Assembly (NCBI GenBank): GCA_002633005.1
Contig: NMRA01000279.1
Coordinates: 464,422-528,421 of the forward strand
Origin: Phoronis australis
Lineage: Eukaryota; Phoronida; Phoronidae
DNA length: 64,000 bases
Direction: 5' to 3'
Position numbers and translations under genes: made by a program. Position 1 is the stretch's first letter. Every line of letters begins with the position of its first letter. The notes beneath the pieces were generated by a model that did no database searches, was not told the DNA's origin, and saw only the letters and a list, made by a program, of their open reading frames with translations. Below, one piece after another: positions 37,159 through 49,151 of this stretch.

Positions 37159-37704
37159 CTGCAAACAGAAAAAATAAAATGTAGCTCAGCAGATTCTTTC
37201 AATTTAAAGACATGGCAACGATTTATTTTGGCAAACTGGATCCAAGAAGTAGACTGAAGTTCTAAGGATTTCATATTGCTTTACAGTCAACATCCGCGCA
37301 GCCATGATCTGTACGAACGACCACGGTGCTTAACTGAGTACTCTGATAACAGCACGCGTCGAGTGCAGTTTACAATTTTGGGCGATACGATCCAACATTT
37401 CGATTCACCACTAAACATAAGCTATATTAGGCCTTGATGTAAGCCGTACTGTAGCGCAAAAAATATTGTGTCGTTTACAGGGAGATAAATTGCGCTGGTG
37501 TGTTCTAGTATCTACAGATAGAAAGCAACTGTTACAACATAGCGCCCATGAATGTTACATCTGTCCTGCGCAGCTGCCGAGATCTTAGCACCACCTAGTA
37601 CAAGATTTTGGACCTGCGAATGTTCCAAACAATACTACAATATTACATGATTGACGGATATTTAAAATTAAACAGGGTCAAATTTTAAGCTTATCAATTC
37701 ATAC

Positions 37705-37881
37705 TTGAACACGTTAAGGGAATTCCAGTCCAATTTCCATCAGGGCCACAGGTACGAGTAATATTACCACCAGACTGTTCATATCCAAGGATACAAGAGT
37801 ACGTTGCAGTATCTTCGTACAGAGAACCCGTGAAGTTGACGTATGAAAATACGTTAAAATAAGGTGAGCCGCAGCTGATTC
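37705..37881 (-). CDS. Exon 30: last CCP/sushi before the EGF-NIDO core
   Basis: 177-nt exon: ISCGSPYFNVFSYVNFTG, YEDTATYSCILGYEQSGG, NITRTCGPDGNWTG. It closes the CCP run. Confidence 0.9.
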
Positions 37882-38222
37882 CTGCAAAAAAAAAATGAGC
37901 ACATGTCTATGAACGAATGTCGTTGCTTACAAGTCAGGGTTTACTCTCTTGAAGAAGCAAACTTGGTTGAAGGCACGAATGTACCGTTTGTTAGGCAGCT
38001 TAATATATACTCGCTCGACGTTTCTATCTTCAGGGGTGCAGTTATGAAGTAAAACACCAAGAGACATATCAGACAAACAAGTTGAAGCGTTTTGAAGAAC
38101 TGTGTTTGAAGCATAGTGACTGAAAGTATCATGTGAATCCGAGCAGCCATTCTGAGATACGGTGTTCCAAATCTGGTCAAAATTGGAATTTTTCTAGGGT
38201 CTTACATAAGTTTAAAACTTAC

Positions 38223-38399
38223 TTGAGCACTCCAAAGGTCTTCCACTCCACTGTTTGTCGGCCTCACATATGCGTGTGGAGTTACCACCGGAAGGTTTGA
38301 ATCCGGCGTTGCACGAGTAGCTGGCAATGTCTTCAAACAGATTAGTGGACGACGCAACTGTTGAATCAGCATTGGAACTGGGGGGTGGGCACTGCACTC
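38223..38399 (-). CDS. Exon 29: CCP/sushi
   Basis: 177-nt exon: VQCPPPSSNADSTVASSTN, FEDIASYSCNAGFKPSGG, NSTRICEADKQWSG. The acceptor CCACAG has a weak pyrimidine tract. Confidence 0.88.
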
Positions 38400-38696
38400 C
38401 TGTGGACAATTTGCATAGTTTACATAAGTGGGCACGAAGCATTGGATACATCTTAATTACGAGAACGCTTCAGACGCTCGAAAATACGTGTGTTATTTAT
38501 CACGACCCTTTCTGTCCGCTCGCACGTTGGGCAAGCAGTCATTATTCTGTAGTTATCATGTTCGACTACAGAACTTATGGATTCAAGCAATGGTGACAGT
38601 ACACAGCCCACATATCTGTTTGTTTGCATAAGATTTGTGTGTTCAACGAATTTGATGTGAAACCAAAAGAACTTATATACCAAAAGCAAGCCTTAC

Positions 38697-38873
38697 TTCC
38701 GCATTCCAAAGCAGTCCCAGTCCATACCCCGTTTACGCCGCACACTCGCTCACTACTGCCGCCCGATCGCTCATACCCTGAACTACACACGTAGTTGACA
38801 GTGTCCTCGAACAGGTTTGTACTTGACGTGACCGTTGAGTTAGGTTTGACATCAGGGTTACCACAACTCACAC
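38697..38873 (-). CDS. Exon 28: CCP/sushi
   Basis: 177-nt exon: VSCGNPDVKPNSTVTSSTN, FEDTVNYVCSSGYERSGG, SERVCGVNGVWTGTALEC. The second sequon is lost (SSER). Confidence 0.9.
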
Positions 38874-39703
38874 CTGGAAAATAGGGAAACGGAGCCTGTA
38901 AAATTAAAATCTTTTTTGTTAGTTCTGGAAACTTTCGTCACGTGCGAGTTACGTCAAGGGGATGACATCTGTGGAAAAAAATTACTCACCATCGGCGTTG
39001 AATTTCTCAAATGCATTACGGGACTGTTATCGGATCGTCGGGCTATCTTCGTAGATGGATAGAATTAGCCAGTAAAGCTGATGTGATTGCTAGCTTAGCT
39101 TGTGATGCAAAGTCATAAGTACTGTTGCGTTTTCACGCATTCCTTTGGTCTGCGGCACGCAGGTCCGGCGTTTCATCTCCACTGAGTGTGATTGGAGGGC
39201 GAGTGTTTCAAGAGTCTTTCGTACAAGAGATTTGATTTGATTAATTTGTCATTCAGTTCATATTTTCATGTGGTTGTTATTTAGTAATACTCGCACTAAA
39301 AAGCATGTTGCAGCTGCTCACACCCAGCCTTTAGTATGGGAGGGGGGGTTCGAATTTCTGACGGTGTGGACCTTTTGCTGACAAAAGAAGCGGGAGGACG
39401 AAAAAAACGAAGCACCTCCTTTAGAACTGGGAACGTTGCGTCGGCGCCTTTTTAGTGGACTTTTGACTCGTTTTCTGGGACTTTTTGTTTCTCTGTGGCG
39501 AACCTGTTTGCCCATTTCGCCAAATGGGGGGCTCGTTCGAGCAACCCTAGGTGCGAGCATGTGCAGTAGATTCTTACATGCTTTCAGATTTCTCTGATAT
39601 CATCGGAAGTTTCGAGGCGACAACCGCCCTATAATACATTCCAAAATGACTGCAGTGTCCTAGATGAAATCCTTCGAATTGTTCACCATGACAAGCCACT
39701 TAC

Positions 39704-39880
39704 GTTTGCACTTGATAGCGCTACCCGTCCACATTCCTTTAGCGTCACAGACACGTGTTGCGTTGCCACCTGACATAGTGAATCCGGCCACACATTGGTA
39801 CCTGGCAGTGTCATTGAATAAGTTGTTGGAGGATGAATAGGTGGAATTAGGTAGCACACTCGGCTCGCCGCAGCTGATAC
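39704..39880 (-). CDS. Exon 27: CCP/sushi
   Basis: 177-nt exon: ISCGEPSVLPNSTYSSSNN, FNDTARYQCVAGFTMSGG, NATRVCDAKGMWTGSAIKC. Donor GTAAGT, acceptor ACTAG. Confidence 0.9.
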
Positions 39881-41193
39881 CTAGTAAGAAAAAAAGACAT
39901 AATTAAAAGAGAACTTACAAACCGGATGAAAACATCATATTTCTTGACATGTAGATTGAATTTTTTATTATAATCTAATGTTATGCAGTAAGTTAACCAG
40001 TTACTCGTACAAAAGTGTTTGTGGAAACCTCCTTTAATTGTCTCAGGTGATAACTGTAACACTCATTCTAAGCGTTACGACGAGCGAGAACGCAAGTCCA
40101 GCATTGCAAATTTGAAACTCAGAGGATTTGGCTACAAAATTTCCGTACGTGAGCACTGTAGCGCAGTCCCCGTCCACAACTTGTCAGCGCCGCACGAGCG
40201 CTTGTAGTTACCGCCTGACCGCACGTATCCAAGGTCACACGTGTAATTAGCAACGCCCTCGAATAAATTTGTGCTCGTTTTGTAGGTTGTATTCGCATAG
40301 ACCTCAGGGTCCTCGCAGCTTACTCCTGAAACATTGGTATACAACGACTGAATTATCACTCAAACTTGCACAGGGGATGACGTACTGTGGGGCACTCGAC
40401 GGAATCGAGTCACTAACCCGCCCGAACGTTTTAAGAGTTTAGTCAACTGTCAGGACATGAGTTTAAAACTTGATAATGGAGTTGGTGTATGATGCGCAGG
40501 AAGTGTTTAATTTTGTTTTATTTCCAATATAACTATGCTTTTACCTCGAGAGGAAATTTCAAGTAATTGTTTGACAAAACTCTTTCCACTGATTGTTGTT
40601 GAGTACCATACTGTGTTTGACACAAGGCAACCAACACGCTGTTTCGTCCTAGCTAGGCGCAGGGACATTTAAACTCTTGTACAGTGAGTACAGCTCTCCA
40701 AATATGTGCATATATGAATCTCCACTGACTACCGGAAGTAAAATACAACATGGCCGATAGACCTACACAAAAGTTAAGCTGACATGTTTGCACCTCATTA
40801 GTATACGTATGTAAGAGAGCAGCAGCCATAAGCGAGAAATTCCGCACAGAACCGAATTTTGGCGTTTTTAAAATGTTTATCACGCAATGTACAAAAATGG
40901 AGTTACTAGGCCAAGAAAACTCTAGGACTGAAGCATTACATTTGGGCAAAGAAAGCACCATATCTGGTCGTGGACAAAAAATACATTCTCTGTACTGAGC
41001 ATGTCAAAAAGTGTAGTCATCTGCAAGGACTCACAATGCAACATTTTGTTAAAACTAGTTGGGAAAACCAATCGCTCTCACCCGAGAATTTTACGCTTGA
41101 CAGGGCGGCACGAGGACACCACGGATGGCAACTAGATAATTATCTTCTTAGATTTGAAATATCAAATAGAATAATCAGCACTTTTTCACGTAC
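39881..41193 (-). other. Introns around exon 26
   Basis: Apart from exon 26 (40149-40325) these stretches (39881-40148 and 40326-41193) show no repeat or coding signal. Confidence 0.55.
40149..40325 (-). CDS. Exon 26: CCP/sushi
   Basis: 177-nt exon: VSCEDPEVYANTTYKTSTN, FEGVANYTCDLGYVRSGG, YKRSCGADKLWTGTALQC. The donor GTACGG is weak but in the right phase. Confidence 0.88.
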
Positions 41194-41370
41194 TTGCGCA
41201 TACAATCGCCATTCCTGACCAGTCTCCCTTCTCGTCACAGATGCGCGTTACGTTACCACCTGACTGCTCAAAGCCAGGATCACACGAGTAACTTGCAGTG
41301 TCATTAGTATTGCCATACGTGAACTTTGAATTGGGACCAATGTCGGGTATTCCACACTTTATCTTTATAC
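41194..41370 (-). CDS. Exon 25: CCP/sushi
   Basis: 177-nt exon: KIKCGIPDIGPNSKFTYG, NDTASYSCDPGFEQSGG, NVTRICDEKGDWSG. The first sequon is replaced (NSK), while NDT and NVT are present. Confidence 0.9.
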
Positions 41371-41484
41371 CTGAAAGAAGGAATCGTATTGTCATAATAA
41401 GAATCTGCAAGTGCTAGAATGTATTGGTGATCCGTTTTCACATCTAGTCTACCTCTTCAAACCTCTTTTGAACTTAGCACACAC

Positions 41485-41661
41485 CTTGGCAGGTAAGTGG
41501 CGTCCCGGTCCACAAACCATCAGCACCACAGACACGAGTCACGTTACCATCAGTCCGTTGGTATCCTGAGACGCAATCATAGCTGGCGATGTCCTCATAC
41601 AAGTTCGTGCTTGATGTCACAGTGGTATTGGCATTTGTAGCAGGTACGCCGCAACTAACCC
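41485..41661 (-). CDS. Exon 24: CCP/sushi
   Basis: 177-nt exon: VSCGVPATNANTTVTSSTN, YEDIASYDCVSGYQRTDG, NVTRVCGADGLWTGTPLTC. Donor GTGTGT. It is separated by only 114 bp from exon 25. Confidence 0.9.
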
Positions 41662-41823
41662 CTGAAATCATACACGTACGTTGAACTCTGAACATGTTGT
41701 CTATAAATGTCAAACATACGTACACTTGTACCATGCCGTAATATTCGATACGTATACGGAACGCGCATAGACTACGGAAGCGATTCGGATGTTTAGTGAT
41801 GAAGTGTCATGGCAGCAGATGAC

Positions 41824-42041
41824 GCAATTGACCTATCGCCAGGATTTTGAGTGACGGCTTAAATGACCATTTAGAACTCCTCATTCTTAAGAATAGCGGC
41901 TTGGAAACGAAGGTGTGTCAATTGACACACCTTCGTTTCCAAGCCGCTATTTTACCTGACGAACAACAGGTTGCCGGGTAAAACTTATTGTTTGTTAGTC
42001 GACATTACGCAAGGGGGCAGCGCTAGCGATAGGTCAACTGG
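41824..42041. mobile_element. ~218-bp element centred on a 60-bp perfect palindrome
   Basis: Outer ends 'caattgacctatcgcc' (41824) and 'agcgataggtcaactg' (42026-42041) are near-perfect inverted repeats. The inner palindrome at 41892-41951 has two 30-bp arms without a mismatch (left arm starts 'aatagcggcttgg', centre 'caattg'). Placed in the intron between exons 23 and 24. Confidence 0.75.
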
Positions 42042-42132
42042 CATCCGGAAATAAGAATAGACATGGCGTCTCACTGCGTCCAAAACGTCATAATGACGTT
42101 ATGATAAACATTCCTATATAAATTTGGCTTAC

Positions 42133-42309
42133 TTTTGCACTCCAGTGCAGTTCCAGTCCACTCTGCTTGCGCACCACAAGTACGTGTGTGGTTTCCACCT
42201 GAACGCTTGTATCCGAGATCACAAGCGTAATTGGCCCTATCCTCAAACAAGCTCAAGCCGTATGTGACTGTTGAATTTGCGTTGACATCTGGCTTAACGC
42301 AGCTTACTC
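42133..42309 (-). CDS. Exon 23: CCP/sushi
   Basis: 177-nt exon: VSCVKPDVNANSTVTYG, FEDRANYACDLGYKRSGG, NHTRTC, EWTGTALEC. The usual Gly after the first Cys is Val. The next intron contains the 60-bp perfect palindrome. Confidence 0.9.
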
Positions 42310-42688
42310 CTTTAAAACAACATGGACAAATTTTTATTACACTGTACATGTAACAAACGTGAGCTTCCATAACGAGAAGCTAAAACTGTGTTGTCGTCTA
42401 TTCATTGTAACGGATTTAAACATAGCTAGCATGCATGACAAAATCAACTGTTCTTCTTGATGTCTGAAAATTTTGAAATCTGATATATTTTTGCATTTCC
42501 ATTACAATTGTGTTTGGTAACTGCGTAACTAGAATCCGATGCAACACTTGCTGTGCACAAAATCTTTCCTGAAGGCAAAAACACATCAGCAAGAAATGTT
42601 AACTTGACGAAGTAATGAGAATCAACAAAATGACGACGTTCTCGAAGAAACAAAAATCTGTTCCACGAACAAAGCGGTTAATACTTAC

Positions 42689-42865
42689 TAGCACAAAACA
42701 AGGCCGTTCCGTTCCAAGCACCATCGGCACCACAAGTGCGCACGAAGTCACCGCCCCAATGTTCATAACCAATATCGCACGAATAGCTGGCCTTGTCTCC
42801 GAATTGTGTGCTAACTGAAGTTACTGTAGTGTTAGCGTTGACGTCGGGATTTCCACAGCTAACCT
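42689..42865 (-). CDS. Exon 22: CCP/sushi
   Basis: 177-nt exon: VSCGNPDVNANTTVTSVST, FGDKASYSCDIGYEHW, GGDFVRTCGADGAWNGTALFC. Donor GTAAGT. Only the first sequon is present. Confidence 0.9.
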
Positions 42866-43837
42866 CTAAAACCGATGGCATTTACAACGATTGTGAAGTA
42901 TGTTGAGTGTAAACGTAGGGACTTGGGCTTACTGACTCAGCTAACTGACAGCCCGTTACGGCTACGACAAAATGCAAGACACGAAGTTCCAGTGTATATT
43001 TTAACACTGAATTCAGAAATTGTTGGCTTAGACCCCCACGGCTGTTATTACAAACATTGGAAAAATGATATTTTCCAACTTCCTCCCTTACTTGTTGGCA
43101 GTACTAGCTGCAGGAAGAGTTCATGCTCAACTGATGCTCATTTCAGCAACGTGTATTCAAGACGCAAAACCGACATCTGCTAATTTTTTGAGTCACACCG
43201 AAGGGAAATCCGTATCCAGTAGTTGCCACAACATCGGATTTCAATGAACTGACTTCAAGACAGAAATAGAGGAGATTGTTTTCACGGAAAAGGAATCAGC
43301 AACGCTTACGTATACATACTTGCTTTTACACAATAAGGTGTACAAAAGTTAGCTTAATATTAAGGCTTAGTATCCCTTTTCGCAAAAACTTGATACCAGT
43401 TTTTGGGAAGGAAATAGAGCAATTCCATTACCAAAAATTGAAGTCACAATAGTGTAATTATTTTCGTTTTTCTTGTGTGCCTGTTATCCAAGGTTGCCTG
43501 TTGATTCTATTCAGTGGCAGTGATATGGTCAAATTCGTGCTACACATAGACGACTTCTCGAATGCTTATGTGGGAATCTGATCAGAAGGACGAACTTGTT
43601 GCCATAAACCTGATCTCGTGTTTATATTTTACAAAACCTTGTAGGCGTGTTTTCCGTATTCAGTGATTGTCTCGTGCGCACAATCTAAACCAAATTTGAC
43701 AATATCAGCGTCAACGAAATACCCAATATACTATGTCTCAACGGACTTACTGTACTCGTTTCGTACAAATACAATTCTAAAAGCAAGCCATAAAGTATGT
43801 AGTTCCGCACAATAAGTCATCCATAAATACCGCTCTG

Positions 43838-44318
43838 TCAAGAACCGCAAATGCATATAACATTTCCACCAGTCAACACGGCCGTCCCGGAATACACGGC
43901 AATGGAAATCTCCTTTGTCCTGGAGATGAGAAAGCAGGTGACCTTGTTTTGGAAACCAGGCCCATTTTTGGAGCCTTTAATTGATATCGAGAAAGCGAAG
44001 AAATTCACATCACGCATCCGCGGGTATTTGTCCAGTTTATTAAACTTTCTCACGTTGGAGTTGCTGCCCACAGCATAGCAGTAATGTTTTATCAGCACAA
44101 GAAGGATGAATGGAGTAATTCAACCAAGAAAACAACTTGTATATGTAATTAGACAATAACAAATAACACGTGAAACTCCAATGACATGAAAACGAGGCAC
44201 CAAATGTGCCTGACAGACGGCATTGTAGGTAAATACAGCGAGATTCAAGTGTCGCTGTGTAATCCGGGACGGTCATATTCCTATTCATAGCCACAGGAAC
44301 AAGTTGCCAATGACTCAA
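43838..44318 (-). pseudogene. Decayed CCP exon fragments
   Basis: Between exons 21 and 22, pieces of CCP-like sequence appear out of order and broken: a CYAVGSNSNV start-like piece near 44040-44090, a GGNVICICGS piece near 43850, and a CSCGYE piece followed by a stop near 44280. They lack a full cysteine set and usable splice sites, so I read them as relics of one or two lost CCP exons. The match is short and uncertain. Confidence 0.35.
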
Positions 44319-44427
44319 CGGGAAGTGCCTACATGTATATATTAGCGTGTTTTGCTGTCAGAAATGTAAAGCCGCATTTTGTCCAAAATTGAAATTCACA
44401 CTCTACATGAAGTAAGGACCAACGTAC

Positions 44428-44604
44428 TTGTGCATGACAAAGCAGTTCCAGTCCAAGCTCCGTCAGACCCACATAGGCGTGTAGCGTCACCACCTGTCGA
44501 TTCATAGCCGTCGTCACAGGAATAAGTAGCTGTTCCTTGGTAAGTGGTGGTTGTAGTCGTGAAGTTTGAATTGGAGTTAGCGTTTGGTTGGCCACAATTC
44601 TTTG
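44428..44604 (-). CDS. Exon 21: CCP/sushi, array-type sequence
   Basis: 177-nt exon: KNCGQPNANSNSNFTTTTTY, QGTATYSCDDGYEST, GGDATRLC. This second outlying copy of the array subfamily lacks the second sequon (GDAT for GNTT). Confidence 0.9.
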
Positions 44605-44975
44605 CTGAAGTTAATTAGAAGAGAAAGACGAATTACCATGTAATCTCAAACTTCTTTAGAAACTTGCTGAGGTATCAAGTGTCGCTCGAGATGACTTGAA
44701 AATCTAATATCCCTGGAGTGGGATTTTAAACAAATGCTTGATATTAAATTGGAAGCCGGCAAGAAGGTTGGTGACACGACATTTCTTCCGGATCCTTGTA
44801 GATTCATCTTTGTGAATTCAGTGTCCATAATGTCTGGACCCGCGTGAACAACACCGAAAAAGAAGAACGAAATGAACAAGAACAGTCGAAAGGTTTTCAC
44901 CAGCAAAAACAAAAATTAAATAATTATTCAGAATCAGAGGCTGCACTTGGTTGACTTCATCGCTTGTGCACAGTC

Positions 44976-45084
44976 AACCGGTTAAGACATGTGGTTGGTT
45001 CTCGATGGCGAATTTTGTTTTACATATCAATCAGGTGCAAGCCGTAAGTCAAAATGGGGAACCAATCAGATGTCTTAAACCGGT
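44976..45084. mobile_element. Short inverted-repeat element
   Basis: 109 bp between 'aaccggttaagacatgtgg' and the near complement 'atcagatgtcttaaaccggt'; arms about 25 bp with a few mismatches. It lies in the intron between exons 20 and 21. Confidence 0.6.
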
Positions 45085-45254
45085 AGAATCGGCTGGAACG
45101 GCGAACTCGATCACGTGGAGTGAATGTCCATCAAGAAGCATCAGTGATCCGCATCCGCGTTTCGATTAACAGACTTTCGAGTCCACCATTATGTAATACC
45201 TTATTTCTCCAGTACGTATCCCAAACCCGATTGACAAGAAGTTACTCTACGTAC

Positions 45255-45431
45255 TTGTGCATGACAAAGCAGTTCCAGTCCACGTTCCGTCCGACCCACA
45301 TAGGCGGGTAACGTTACCAGCTGTCGGCTCATAGCCGTCGTCACAGGAATAAGTAGCTGTTCCTTGGTAAGTGGTGGTTGTAGTCGTGAAGTTTGAATTT
45401 GCGTTGGTGTTTGGCTGGCCACAACTCTTAA
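45255..45431 (-). CDS. Exon 20: CCP/sushi, array-type sequence
   Basis: 177-nt exon: KSCGQPNTNANSNFTTTTTY, QGTATYSCDDGYEPT, AGNVTRLCGSDGTW. It clearly belongs to the 52-64 kb array subfamily but is about 7 kb away and more diverged. It may be near the founder of the array. Confidence 0.9.
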
Positions 45432-46168
45432 CTGAAAATTAATAAAACAATAAAACAGGTACATTAACGTGTGCTCTCGTACATGTAGGTCTCTTTTGGT
45501 AATGTGCTTACGTTTCTTGTTATTCAAGTTCATTTAAAATTCTATCGTTTTTGGAATAGATTATTAACCCCATTGCAGAAAGAGATGGAAATGAAATGTG
45601 ATCTAGATTCTTATGTTCACTTGAAAATTCAATCGTTATTGGAATGCTTAGTGATGATATTTGAAATGATGCCTTAGGAAATTGGAGTCCGACACGTTAA
45701 CAAGTGTCACGATAGTTCTTCCAAATTACTCTCCCTTCATGTTTGTGAAGAGAATTTCGACAATTTTTCTACGTTTTCGTCCACAACACCGTAACAGATT
45801 AACAAGTCGATGGTTCAGCACACTAACTACTTTCATCATCGAAACGTAAATGAAATTATCCTTAATGAGAAATCTAACAAGTACAACTTTTGAGGGTTGA
45901 AAAGGGTTACAGAGCATGATTTTGTTTCCAAGAACAGGATGGGAAAGTTGTCTTAAAAATCTGTTAATAGGCCAAAGTCGGGTTCAGTATCCTTTTAAGT
46001 AGCACTTTTGTCGGAAGTTTGTCGGAGTTTAATTCTTTGATGAAGTAACATTTGTCGAAACGTTTCCGATAGTTGGACAGAAAGAAATCAGATTAGGTCG
46101 GAGATAAAATGAGTGGCTTTTTGTGTCCAAGATTTTCCGAACTTCGACACTGCAAACTTTAAATTAAA

Positions 46169-47010
46169 CAAGACCAACGGAGAATGCATTGCAAATGGTG
46201 TGCTTTTATAGTTATTTATTTGTATCATAAAAATGGCCACTAAATGGCGCAAAAACATACAATCCATCCAAAAACAGGAACATGCCGTATTTCATAAAAA
46301 TCTGTCAAGGAACTTCAGAGAAACAAAGAAAAACAGAATAAAATGAAATTGCCACTAGTGGCCACAGTGTCCGTTGGATCCGCCTGAAAGTTGTCGTCGT
46401 ATGTTATTATCTTCATATTAATACAATTGCTAAATTTAATAAAGATCCTGCATTGGGTTTATGAGATACAACTACGGGCGCAAAACATAACTGCCTCTAG
46501 GAGGTGCCACAGTAGTCAGTCACCATCATCAAAGGTCGTCTTCACACTGAGAACATAATATATGAAAATTTTGAAATGATTTGGTTGATACAGGGGTAGA
46601 TGCCTAAAACAAGATTTGAAAACAGCAAAAATGGCCACTAGGTCGTGCAAAATAAATCGATTCTATCCAAAAACAGAAAAATAGCGTCATCACACCAATA
46701 GAAGCCTACATTACAAATTTTATGAAAATCTGTTGTGGACGTTTGAAGATACAGAGTTAAAGGTAAAAAAATAAATTGCCACTAGGGGGCACACCGGTAG
46801 TCAGATCCGTTCGAAAGTTCGCTCATGTCGTCCCATTCATGAAAGAAACATATGTGCCAAATTTCGTGAACGTATGTCAAAGGGTTTTGGAAATAGAGCA
46901 GCGGACGCCGGACACCAGACAGTCGGTCGCCGCACAGACGGACGGACGGACGGACGGACGGACGGAGATGACGGCATAAGGCGTCCACATATAAATATGT
47001 GGGCGCATAA
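46169..47010 (+). mobile_element. Palindrome-ended (Helentron-like) element, copy 2
   Basis: It starts 'caagaccaacgg' with a short internal deletion relative to copies 1 and 3, then monomers with 'ccactaaatggcgc' (46238), 'gccactagtggccac', 'ggccactaggtcgtgc' and 'gccactagggggcacacc' (46780). It ends with a GGAC microsatellite (46939-46968) and palindrome (46979-47008). It sits in the intron after exon 19. Confidence 0.8.
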
Positions 47011-47250
47011 AAAGCACTCTATAACGATTAACTCTCCAATTTGGCGTCACTCAACACCAAAAAATAAGAGCAATAACAGTACTGAACAGGGTAATTTCTA
47101 TTTAAATCATGGAAGGAGCTTCAACACGCCAAAAGAAATCAATAAAAAGATCCGATGATTCAGACGAAGGCCAACATTTGGAGTCACTCTTACCATCGAA
47201 AAAGTGACCTTCACCGTTTTCACGCCTACAAATGTACTGGAATAACTCAC

Positions 47251-47427
47251 TTGTGCACTCTAGTGCGGTACCACTCCATGATTTATTAGCCTGGCAAGTC
47301 CGTGAGACGTTGCCACCAGATTGTTCATAGCCAGAGTCACAGGCATAGTTGGCGATGTCCTCAAATGTGTCCGTATCAGATGTAACAGTTGAATTGGAAT
47401 TGACGTTTGGGGAACCACATCCAACTC
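47251..47427 (-). CDS. Exon 19: CCP/sushi
   Basis: 177-nt exon: VGCGSPNVNSNSTVTSDTD, FEDIANYACDSGYEQ, GGNVSRTC, SWSGTALEC. The following intron contains element copy 2 (46169-47008). Confidence 0.9.
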
Positions 47428-47839
47428 CTAAAAGGGCGTTATTGAAACATGACCAATCTTTTGCTTACAGTGACGATGGAAATGAGTATTGGGAAAGATA
47501 ATAATCTGGCCACTATAGGAATATTAACACTTTAATGCCATGTTTGTTGACTAAGGAAAAGTAAACGCATTGATAATATTGATATATTGGCAGTATCAAA
47601 TATCATTCAATCAGTTGTCGAAGCAAACCCTCAAAACGAGTTAGTGACGCATTTAACCAAGGTTCCGTACAACAGTTTATCGGATCAAAAAGTTGATCAC
47701 GGGCTGGCCGCCTTATGTTAATTTTTATTATAGCACGTACGTATGACGACTTAGGAACAATAGGAAATTGAATTATTATCGATCAACCCTAGTTTGAAGT
47801 TTTTTTTATAACAGCTCAATAAATAGTACAGCAACTCAC

Positions 47840-48016
47840 TCATGCAGGTAAGAGCGGCACCACTCCATGATTTATCAGCCAGGCAAGTTCGTGAGAGGTT
47901 TCCGCCAGATTGTTCATATCCAGTATCGCAAGCGTAGGTGGCGGTGTCACCAAAGAAATCAGTATCCGATGTAACAGTTGAGTTGGAGTTGATGTCTGGG
48001 GAGCCACAACTTACTC
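47840..48016 (-). CDS. Exon 18: CCP/sushi
   Basis: 177-nt exon: VSCGSPDINSNSTVTSDTDF, FGDTATYACDTGYEQ, GGNLSRTC, SWSGAALTC. It is in the same subgroup as exons 13 and 19. Sequons NST and NLS are present. Confidence 0.9.
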
Positions 48017-48971
48017 CTGAAAGCACGTTGAAGTGAAATGTTCAATGCAGTTTGTTCAGTGTGGCTATAAATATCCAATGTCAAATGCAAAATTTAAGTA
48101 CAGTTTCCTTAAAAATGAACTATACAGTCTTTAACAGAACGCCAACAGATTTTACCAAATTTGCATAAAATAATCGGCAGTAAAATTGGAGTATAGTCAA
48201 ATATTTGTCGCTTCTTAAAGATAGTAAACCTTGTTTATATCATTTCAACCAATCCTCAATCCGTCACCTGGAAAAATCAAATTCGGCACGTTTATTTTTA
48301 AAACTACTATGCATAACGTAACACAGCACAGGTTCGTGCAGTAGCATCGCTAACACATTTCTGCGAAAAACCTTCTCTAACAGGTACACGCTCGGTTTTA
48401 AGCCTAAAAAGCATTTGGGGAATATTACTTGACGAGGTCTAATTCTTCCAGTTGTTAGCTTTGACCAGCGCTATAAAACAACAAAACCTAAAATGCTTTT
48501 ATGATTTAAATAGAAATTTCCAATTCTCACCTTTGCATGCCACACAGTAGGTGAAACCATGGTCGTGTATTTACCAGTTAAATATTATTGAACTAATCAG
48601 CAAATTAATGCGTGTGGTTTACCTGCGCCAACAGAGAGATAGACTTTGACCGGGGAGGATTGCAGGTTTGCATTCTCGCTGAAGCTGAACTCATCAAATC
48701 AATTTTGTCAAGGATAATTTGCATTTTTTTCTTAAATTCTGTAAAGAAACGTTGTTTGTGCATTGAGTTCTGCCCTCGAAACTGTTTCTTTTGACAGTCC
48801 GTCGATGCTGCGATGACAACTAGGATTGAAACTCAAAAGTAAGAGACATCATTCCACAAATCAACAGACAGGCTCCACAGACAACCGAGATTGATGCTTA
48901 TACCTTTTTATCAAATCAACCGATAACTTTCATAAAGACCCCCCAACACATATACATAGACATATACATAC
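48017..48971 (-). other. Intron between exons 17 and 18
   Basis: 0.95-kb intron. A short coding-looking stretch near 48627-48690 (minus) is discussed among rejected items. Confidence 0.5.
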
Positions 48972-49151
48972 TTTGACACTGTAGTGGCGTTGAATCCCAG
49001 GATGCGTTTGACAAACATGTCAACAAAGCTTCTCCAGACAACTTCTCGTAGCCAGGTTTGCACTTGTACGTCACAACAAAGCCATAAATAAAAACTGACC
49101 CAGTCCTGACAGCATTTTCATCCTCCGTTATAGGCTCTGAACAATTGATAC
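48972..49151 (-). CDS. Exon 17: divergent CCP/sushi after the SEA domain
   Basis: 180-nt phase 1-1 exon: INCSEPITEDENAVRTGS, then FVVTYKCKPGYEKLSGEA, LLTCLSNASWDSTPLQC. It is a standard CCP (four Cys, Trp) but lacks the GG-N-TR signature of its neighbours and is 3 nt longer, so it has a separate origin. Confidence 0.85.

Noticed and set aside
48627-48690. Minus-strand stretch reading FSFSENANLQSSPVKVY then LSVGA before a GTAAAC donor
   Set aside because: It looks protein-like, but no acceptor gives the phase needed between exons 17 and 18, and a stop codon lies just upstream. The two CCP exons join in frame without it.
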